5,333 bases of DNA from positions 1 to 5,333 of the forward strand of contig JALSOU010000013.1 in the NCBI GenBank assembly GCA_026986305.1, in the 5' to 3' direction. The notes beneath the pieces were generated by a model. That model was not told the origin of the DNA and did not search any database. It saw nothing but the letters and a program-made list of their open reading frames with translations. Position numbers and translations under genes: made by a program. Positions 1 to 3,914 of this stretch are shown here, in pieces. How positions within the stretch are numbered: the stretch's first letter is position 1; every line of letters starts with the position of its first letter. The DNA is from Thermoplasmata archaeon. Its GTDB lineage: Archaea; Thermoplasmatota; Thermoplasmata; WALJ01.

Positions 1-657
1 CTCTATATATGATTTGAACTGCCTTTTATAGCTCCTCTTTATCTCCTCAGGGTCTCCGAAAGATGCTTTGGAATCCAGCCATCTCACCTCTTTTCCTCCG
101 ATTTCTATGGGATTTTTGAGGAGCGCGTCGGGGGTTTTTCTTCCTTCTGTGTTGGGCATCTCGCTTTCCTTTGTGTACTCCACCCCCATGGAATCCAGCC
201 AAGCAAAGAGCCTTTCTTCTCCTTCCAATCCCCTCTTCATCTGTTCCTCATGCGCTCTTGGGGAATAAAGATAATCCGCTTCCATCGCCTCCCTTATCTC
301 CCTTTCAAGTCGCTCATCATCCACAATCTCCGGATTTTTCAGTATCTTTTTCGTCCTTTTTTTGGACACATTCATGGCTGCTAGGAGTATGTGCGCCATA
401 AGCATCGGTGAGAATCTCTCCTTTTCCGCAAGTTTAACTATGCTCACTCCTTTATTCCATTCATCCAGCAGATCAGCCCTTTTTGACATTATTTTTCCAT
501 GAATTCTGATCATCCTCCTGACCTCTTTCTGATAGAATATTATACTCATGGTCTCCACATCCAACCCATATTCCTCAGAAATTCTCCCAACATCTTGAAT
601 CGCTTTCAATTTTTTTGAAATCTCATCATATTTTGAAATAGAGAGGACTGGAGGCAT
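1..657 (-). CDS. CDIN1-like TPD-motif nuclease (PD-(D/E)XK fold), C-terminus cut by window edge
   Basis: Translating the minus strand from the ATG at 657 gives 219 uninterrupted residues up to base 1. The C-terminus is missing; human CDIN1 (C15orf41) is about 280 residues, so roughly 60 are probably absent. Residues 174-177 read KTPD, the hallmark of the TPD family, and residues 193-202 read WLDSKASFGD, very close to the human IESKASFGD segment as I remember it. D177, D195 and K197 would be the PD-(D/E)XK catalytic set, with E147 or E148 as a possible extra acidic ligand. The N-terminal half is basic and helical, with two likely helix-turn-helix segments (about residues 22-50 and 62-95), as described for the family. 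Inferred role: structure-specific DNA nuclease related to Holliday-junction resolvases; its true substrate is unknown. A TATA box about 27 bases upstream and no ribosome binding site support this start and a leaderless mRNA. It is transcribed away from the tRNA gene and has no visible operon partner in the window. Confidence 0.82.
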   Translation of the reverse strand, partial: MPPVLSISKYDEISKKLKAIQDVGRISEEYGLDVETMSIIFYQKEVRRMIRIHGKIMSKRADLLDEWNKGVSIVKLAEKERFSPMLMAHILLAAMNVSKKRTKKILKNPEIVDDERLEREIREAMEADYLYSPRAHEEQMKRGLEGEERLFAWLDSMGVEYTKESEMPNTEGRKTPDALLKNPIEIGGKEVRWLDSKASFGDPEEIKRSYKRQFKSYIE

Positions 658-679
658 TGTGAGCAGATGGGCACTACAC

Positions 680-687
680 TTATAAAA
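680..687 (-). promoter_or_regulatory. TATA box for the CDIN1-like gene
   Basis: The minus strand reads TTTTATAA here. Its centre is about 27 bases from the ATG at 657, the normal archaeal TATA-to-start-site distance. Transcription would therefore begin at or next to the start codon, giving a leaderless mRNA. This agrees with the lack of a Shine-Dalgarno sequence in CTCACA-ATG. Distance and sequence are seen directly; promoter activity is inferred. Confidence 0.55.
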
Positions 688-717
688 TTATTTAATTCAT
701 AATTTAAAATTATTTAA
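684..717. repeat. 12-bp direct repeat in an AT-rich spacer
   Basis: AAAATTATTTAA occurs at 684-695 and again at 706-717, offset by 22 bp, or about two helical turns. The first copy overlaps the TATA box of the minus-strand nuclease gene and the second lies just upstream of it, where a regulator could bind. The surrounding stretch (about 680-740) is almost entirely A and T, so chance similarity is a real alternative. Confidence 0.4.
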
Positions 718-741
718 AAATAAATTTCAAATTTTTATCTT

Positions 742-761
742 TTTTCTTCCGAATAAGAAAA
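742..761. repeat. Short inverted repeat between the divergent promoters
   Basis: TTTTCTT (742-748) and AAGAAAA (755-761) form a 7-bp inverted repeat with a 6-base loop. It lies between the AT-rich nuclease promoter and the tRNA TATA box. It could be an operator or part of the TFB-contacting region, but it is short and low in complexity. Confidence 0.2.
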
Positions 762-765
762 TTAC

Positions 766-773
766 AAATATAA
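766..773 (+). promoter_or_regulatory. TATA box for tRNA-Tyr
   Basis: AAATATAA, preceded by a purine-rich GAAAA (757-761) that could act as the TFB recognition element. The box centre lies about 28 bases before the first tRNA base at 798, so transcription would start within a few bases of the mature 5' end. Confidence 0.55.
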
Positions 774-836
774 CCCCTTGATAGAGGAGAAAACAGACCC
801 GGCTTAGCTCAGTCTGGCGAGAGCGGCGGACTGTAG

Positions 837-868
837 TGTGTTCCCGGAGAAATCCGGTATCCGCCGAA
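837..868 (+). other. tRNA-Tyr intron (position 37/38), 32 bases
   Basis: The interruption lies one base after the anticodon, the usual archaeal site, and would be removed by the tRNA splicing endonuclease. Boundaries are chosen to leave G37 and A38; a shift of one base is possible. The intron carries a 5-bp hairpin, 844-848 with 853-857, closed by a GAAA tetraloop. The expected bulge-helix-bulge is weak: C831-G866, G833-C864 and U834-G863 can pair, but U832 faces C865, so it would count as a relaxed motif. TCCGCC at 860-865 repeats the 3' anticodon-stem strand and could pair with GGCGGA at 825-830. Confidence 0.8.
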
Positions 869-887
869 ATCCGCAGGCCCCCGGTTC

Positions 888-907
888 AAATCCGGGAGCC
901 GGGACCA
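888..907 (+). repeat. Attachment-site-like repeat, copy 1 (inside tRNA-Tyr 3' end)
   Basis: These 20 bases run from the T loop through the T stem and acceptor strand to the encoded CCA. They match 983-1002 exactly. Integrases of many archaeal and bacterial elements recombine in this part of tRNA genes and leave such a direct repeat, one copy completing the tRNA. The sequence identity is observed; the recombination origin is inferred. Confidence 0.6.
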
Positions 908-924
908 GTTTTATGTTGCTTGTT

Positions 925-949
925 AAGGAGCTGAAAGCTCCTTGTTTTT
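925..949 (+). terminator. Perfect hairpin followed by a T tract after tRNA-Tyr
   Basis: AAGGAGCT (925-932) and AGCTCCTT (936-943) form a perfect 8-bp stem around the loop GAA, followed by G and five T (945-949). It lies 17 bases past the tRNA CCA and could end tRNA transcription, since T tracts are the main archaeal termination signal; a shorter TTTT lies at 909-912. It could instead be a remnant of the sequence inserted between the two tRNA 3' copies. Confidence 0.45.
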
Positions 950-954
950 GGGAG

Positions 955-977
955 GTGACCTTTTTGGAAAAGGGCAC
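955..977 (+). other. Second inverted repeat between the tRNA 3' copies
   Basis: GTGACCTTTT (955-964) can pair with AAAAGGGCAC (968-977) around the loop TGG, giving nine pairs and one A-G mismatch. Together with the 925-943 hairpin, structured sequence fills most of the 75 bases between the copies. GGAGGTGA at 951-958 also looks like a strong Shine-Dalgarno sequence and overlaps this stem. No function is recognised. Confidence 0.4.
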
Positions 978-982
978 TTCTT

Positions 983-1002
983 AAATCCGGGAGCCGGGAC
1001 CA
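983..1002 (+). repeat. Attachment-site-like repeat, copy 2 (detached tRNA-Tyr 3' end)
   Basis: An exact 20-base copy of the tRNA-Tyr 3' end including CCA, with no tRNA body in front of it. Sequence beyond the copy (1003 on) does not resemble sequence after the real tRNA (908 on), so this is not a simple tandem duplication. The pattern fits the distal attachment site of an integrated element with only about 75 bp left between the sites. The rest of the spacer up to 1070 holds no gene I can support. A weak A/T-rich promoter may lie at about 1041-1062, but none is convincingly placed for the GTG at 1071. Confidence 0.6.
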
Positions 1003-1070
1003 TTCATAGAGGAGCAAGATCTTCTTCTTTTAACGCAAAAACACAAATAGGATTTATCATATACTGAAAT

Positions 1071-1871
1071 GTGCTGAAATCTGCTGTGATAGGCTCAGGA
1101 GGCGCTGGAAGAAACATGCTTTCAAGCCTTATGGGAAAGGGCATACCTCTTTATCTTATGAATTCGTCCAAAGATCCGAGGTTTTCCCAGATATTTTCCT
1201 TAGACAGGGAGATCATCGCTTCAATAAGCACAGATAAATCTGTGAAAAGGCAATTGATGGAAACGGAGCGCTCCGCCCTCACAGTTCTTTCAAAATACGA
1301 TGTTACATTCTCCGTATCCGGTCTCGGGGGTTTCTATGGAACTGCGGTCCCCATAATGCTCAGCAGGCTCTCAAAGGATATTATACCCATCTTCACACTC
1401 CCTTTTTCAATAGAAGGAGAAAAAAGGAGAAGAACAGCGGAAAAAGGAATGAAAGAGATTCTCAGCTCGTCTGTTTGGGCCATAGCCCTTGAAAATGATA
1501 GGCTCCTGAAAATAGCGCCTAACGCAACTCTTGATGGTGCATTCAGGGCGATGAATCTGCTAGTGTCTGAGATAATCGTGGCCCTTACTGTGGCCTTCGA
1601 TGATTCCGACAGCATAAAGAGGGCCTTAAAAGGAAGGGTCGGGGCTGGCATAGGCACAGGGGAAGGCATGAACAGGCAGGAGAAGGCTCTCAGGGATGCG
1701 CTCTCCTCCCCATGGCTGAACATGGGAAAAAAGGCCATAATTGTGGTTAAAGGCGGGAGATTTGAGGATTTCCAGTGGATAAAGCAGGAGATTGAGGATA
1801 TGGGTTCCGAAATATCTGCGGAGAGCTACATTCCGGGAAAGGAAAGGCTTGAGCTACTCATCATCTCTTAG
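1071..1871 (+). CDS. Divergent short FtsZ/tubulin-superfamily GTP-binding protein
   Basis: 266 residues from a GTG start. An in-frame TGA lies six bases upstream and the first motif begins at residue 8, so the start is nearly fixed. FtsZ landmarks appear in order: the T1 loop GSGGAGRN (8-15); a tubulin signature degenerated to GLGGFYGTA (84-92) instead of GGGTGTG; PFSIEGEKRR (111-120), matching the FtsZ PFxxEG segment with E115 and R119; NDRLL (142-146); AFRAMN (157-162), retaining the Phe and Asn that contact guanine; a GIGTGEGMNR segment (193-202); and a C-terminal strand AIIVVKGG (222-229). The T7 loop, NxDxxD in FtsZ, reads about AFDDSDS (175-181), so its Asn and second Asp appear lost. 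FtsZ is usually 350-400 residues; the linker and C-terminal peptide that bind FtsA or SepF are absent. It probably binds GTP, but filament formation and hydrolysis are doubtful. It is not clearly a CetZ. The role may be cell shape or regulation of a true FtsZ. Its 3' end overlaps nmd3 by 18 bp. Confidence 0.8.
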   Translation: MLKSAVIGSGGAGRNMLSSLMGKGIPLYLMNSSKDPRFSQIFSLDREIIASISTDKSVKRQLMETERSALTVLSKYDVTFSVSGLGGFYGTAVPIMLSRLSKDIIPIFTLPFSIEGEKRRRTAEKGMKEILSSSVWAIALENDRLLKIAPNATLDGAFRAMNLLVSEIIVALTVAFDDSDSIKRALKGRVGAGIGTGEGMNRQEKALRDALSSPWLNMGKKAIIVVKGGRFEDFQWIKQEIEDMGSEISAESYIPGKERLELLIIS

Positions 1872-2882
1872 GGCATATATCTCTCCATTTATCCTTATGA
1901 TCCTGATGCTTTCTCCGGGGTCTTTTTCCGTTTTAATTGTTACCGTTTTGTATGTTTCAGGATGGAGAACCTGAGCCTCCCCATCCCTGTATGAGATGAC
2001 CACCGCTTCTTCCGCATCTTCCTTTCTAGCGACAGCTTTGAATTTCTTAACCTCTCCACCCCTTACCTTTTTTTCCACCCTTTTTTCAAGGGAATATATC
2101 CTCCATGTTCCACCTGAACTGGATATTATCTGGTGATACTCCCCCATGTATTCAATGAAATCGCCTTTTCTGAACTCAGGAAGCCTTACGAGGTAGGTGA
2201 AGCGGTATATGTCCTCCCCTTCCTTTCTTCCTGCCAGCTTCTTTGACTCTGTTATCTTTCCAGAAAATCTCCTGCTCAGCTCCTTGGCGATGTTTTTGGC
2301 AGCTCTGGCATTGCTTATGTAGAAATCAAGCCCACCATGCATCTCCATCTCATCCGTTATGAAGACATCCCTTGAGCTCCTTCCCATCTCCTCTGCCATT
2401 CCTGCTATGAGCTCCTCAGCCTCAATCTTCTCCTCATCCGTCATTGCTCTGTTTGGCCCCCTAACCTGAATTATGGCCTCATAATAGCCTCCGTGTATTC
2501 TGCTGCACCTTGGGCAGGTCATCCTTTTCAGCCTTATCTTTGACTCAAAAGAGAGCTCCTCCTTCATGCCCCCTATGTCAAGAAGAGCGCTCCCCGCAAG
2601 GATGTAGTTCCTCTCATCCTGCTCTCTCAATCCAGCATCCATCTCTATTATTCTGGCATTTTTTGGTATTTTTACCATGGAGAGCGCATTATCTATTATG
2701 GATTTCTCAAGGTCTTCCGTATCCTTCCATCTGTTTCCATCTTTGGATATTGAGAGGCAGTGAGGACAGACAAAGAGGTCTATGTACTCCTGAACCTCTA
2801 TAAGCTCGTGGGTTTCAAGGTAGCATTCCCTGCACAGCCCGTCTATCACCGCATCTCTTTTTCCGCATCTGAAGCACTTCAC
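1854..2882 (-). CDS. nmd3: NMD3-family ribosome assembly protein
   Basis: 342 residues, the normal size for archaeal NMD3 (eukaryotic forms are about 500 and add nuclear-export signals). Zinc-binding pairs are C3xxC6 with C17xxC20, and C39xxC42 with C123xxC126. The conserved YYEAIIQVRG (133-142) follows the last pair. The remaining part (about 150-342), including DFYISNARAAKNIAKEL (about 190-206), should hold the eIF5A-like and OB-fold-like domains. In eukaryotes NMD3 is the 60S export adaptor and blocks the tRNA exit site region; in archaea it is thought to act in late 50S maturation in the cytoplasm. The start is GTG at 2882, chosen because the first cysteine is residue 3 and GGAGG lies four bases upstream. 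It is divergent from htpX and convergent with, and overlapping, the FtsZ-like gene. Confidence 0.93.
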   Translation of the reverse strand: MKCFRCGKRDAVIDGLCRECYLETHELIEVQEYIDLFVCPHCLSISKDGNRWKDTEDLEKSIIDNALSMVKIPKNARIIEMDAGLREQDERNYILAGSALLDIGGMKEELSFESKIRLKRMTCPRCSRIHGGYYEAIIQVRGPNRAMTDEEKIEAEELIAGMAEEMGRSSRDVFITDEMEMHGGLDFYISNARAAKNIAKELSRRFSGKITESKKLAGRKEGEDIYRFTYLVRLPEFRKGDFIEYMGEYHQIISSSGGTWRIYSLEKRVEKKVRGGEVKKFKAVARKEDAEEAVVISYRDGEAQVLHPETYKTVTIKTEKDPGESIRIIRINGEIYALRDDE

Positions 2883-2886
2883 AAAC

Positions 2887-2891
2887 CCTCC
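2887..2891 (-). promoter_or_regulatory. nmd3: Shine-Dalgarno sequence of nmd3
   Basis: The minus strand reads GGAGG, then GTTT, then the GTG start at 2882. This is the clearest ribosome binding site placed before a recognised gene here. It implies that the nmd3 mRNA has a short leader, unlike the leaderless pattern suggested for the CDIN1-like gene and htpX. Confidence 0.6.
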
Positions 2892-2926
2892 TCGCAGCTG
2901 TGGTTAAAAAACTTTTCCACCGCAAA

Positions 2927-2934
2927 CTTTAATA
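2927..2934 (+). promoter_or_regulatory. TATA box of htpX, possibly shared with nmd3
   Basis: CTTTAATA on the plus strand has its centre about 26 bases before the ATG at 2957. Read on the minus strand it is TATTAAAG, which would place an nmd3 start site near 2903 and give a leader of about 20 bases containing the GGAGG. A second minus-strand candidate, TTTTTTAA, lies at about 2905-2912. Positions are observed; use in either direction is inferred. Confidence 0.45.
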
Positions 2935-2956
2935 CCTGATGCATAGACTTATGAGT

Positions 2957-3889
2957 ATGAATCCCACGCTCCGCACCATAGGTCTCTTCACACTTCTCAC
3001 CCTTCTATTCGTAGGAATCGGGGCCCTATTCGGGAGCTTTACAGCATATGGATTCTGGACAGGGATGTTGCTCTTCCTGATATTCGCCCTGATAATCAAT
3101 GCATTTTCCTATTTCTACAGCTCAAAGATAGTGCTGTGGTCTTACAGGGCAAGAATAGTGGATGAAAAAGAGGCTCCGAAGATACACAGAATCGTAAAAG
3201 AGGTTGCGGAAGCAGCGGGAGTTCCTAAACCAAAGGTAGCCATAGTGCCTTCAAAAACGCCGAATGCGTTTGCAACTGGAAGAAACCCGAAAAATGCTGT
3301 GGTCGCCGTGACAGAAGGAATACTGAAGCTCCTTCCTGAAAGGGAGCTAAAAGGAGTAATAGCTCATGAGATGGCTCACATAAAGGACAGGGACATACTG
3401 ATAATGACGATAGCCTCCACAATTGCAGGTGCAATAGCCTTCGCTGCCAGATGGTTTTGGTGGAGCACGCTCTTTTCAAGGAGAAGGGAGGATGAAGGGC
3501 AGATACTCATAGCTCTTCTCGCAATGATCGGTGCTGCGATAGGAGCCATGCTCATACAGCTCTCAATATCAAGGCAGAGGGAGTATAAGGCAGATGAAGT
3601 TGGTGCGAGAACCATAAAGGATCCAACGGCACTGAAAAATGCCCTCATAAAGCTGGAGGACTACAACGAGAGGTGGCCGATTGAGCGGGGAAATCCAGCG
3701 TCAGCATCACTTTTCATAGTGAATCCCTTCAGAAGCAGGGGTTTGATAGCGCTCTTCTCAACCCACCCACCTATGGAAAAGAGGATTAAGAGGCTGGAAA
3801 AGCTGGAGCAGGAGCTGATGTTCGCACCGAAGATTTCAGCAGTGGAAGCCAGCGTCAAAGGCGTGGATTCACCGTACAGGGTTAAATAG
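2957..3889 (+). CDS. htpX: HtpX-like membrane zinc metalloprotease (peptidase family M48)
   Basis: An integral membrane protease that cleaves misfolded membrane proteins on the cytoplasmic side. Starting at 2957 it has 310 residues; ATGs at 2939 and 2951 would add six or two. I prefer 2957 because the TATA box at 2927-2934 is then about 26 bases away, while 2939 would lie before the transcript begins. In 310-residue numbering, two hydrophobic helices lie near 6-28 and 34-54. PNAFATG (102-108) follows. The zinc motif HEMAH is at 137-141 and the third ligand is E209 in REYKADE. Two more hydrophobic segments lie near 146-169 and 181-201. THPPMEKR at 269-276 is the conserved M48 C-terminal motif. 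All catalytic residues are present and the length is normal. The flippase gene follows after 25 bases on the same strand, so co-transcription is likely. HtpX is often a stress-response gene, but no heat-shock operator is recognisable here. Confidence 0.92.
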   Translation: MNPTLRTIGLFTLLTLLFVGIGALFGSFTAYGFWTGMLLFLIFALIINAFSYFYSSKIVLWSYRARIVDEKEAPKIHRIVKEVAEAAGVPKPKVAIVPSKTPNAFATGRNPKNAVVAVTEGILKLLPERELKGVIAHEMAHIKDRDILIMTIASTIAGAIAFAARWFWWSTLFSRRREDEGQILIALLAMIGAAIGAMLIQLSISRQREYKADEVGARTIKDPTALKNALIKLEDYNERWPIERGNPASASLFIVNPFRSRGLIALFSTHPPMEKRIKRLEKLEQELMFAPKISAVEASVKGVDSPYRVK

Positions 3890-3913
3890 ATGAGAATTAT
3901 ATCACGGCGATAG
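3890..3913 (+). other. Seven-residue open frame between htpX and the flippase gene
   Basis: An ATG directly abuts the htpX stop codon and encodes MRIISRR before a TAG one base ahead of the TTG used here as the flippase start. It may be meaningless, a translational-coupling leader, or the true flippase start separated by a one-base shift. No ribosome binding site is visible for it. Confidence 0.2.
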
Positions 3914-3914
3914 C

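Larger units (their letters stand above)
798..907 (+). tRNA. tRNA-Tyr (anticodon GTA), intron-containing, CCA encoded
   Basis: The full cloverleaf can be drawn. The acceptor stem pairs 798-804 (CCCGGCT) with 897-903 (AGCCGGG); the discriminator is A904 and CCA is encoded at 905-907. The D stem is 807-810 with 821-824. The anticodon stem is 826-830 (GCGGA) with 870-874 (TCCGC). Anticodon GTA is at 833-835, the variable loop is 875-879, and the T stem is 880-884 with 892-896 around TTCAAAT. C1-G72 with A73 is the identity pattern for archaeal and eukaryotic tyrosine tRNAs. Removing the intron at 837-868 leaves 78 bases including CCA and the normal loop CTGTAGA. A TATA box lies at the expected distance upstream. 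The last 20 bases recur at 983-1002. Confidence 0.95.

Noticed and set aside
68..401. Plus-strand open frames of 66 and 76 codons
   Set aside because: They lie antisense within the CDIN1-like gene, which has recognisable motifs in one uninterrupted frame; their compositions are low-complexity Ser/Pro-rich.
908..1010. Box C/D or H/ACA guide RNA in the tRNA downstream spacer
   Set aside because: A CTGA occurs in the first hairpin, but there is no convincing C box partner, no guide arrangement and no ACA box at the expected place.
781..1014. Nine-base repeat ATAGAGGAG at 781-789 and 1006-1014, flanking the tRNA and the second tRNA 3' copy
   Set aside because: It flanks the tRNA/repeat unit suggestively, but nine bases can recur by chance and no other similarity extends around it.
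1334..1738. Minus-strand frame of 134 codons
   Set aside because: It is the antisense shadow of the FtsZ-like gene and shows no family motif.
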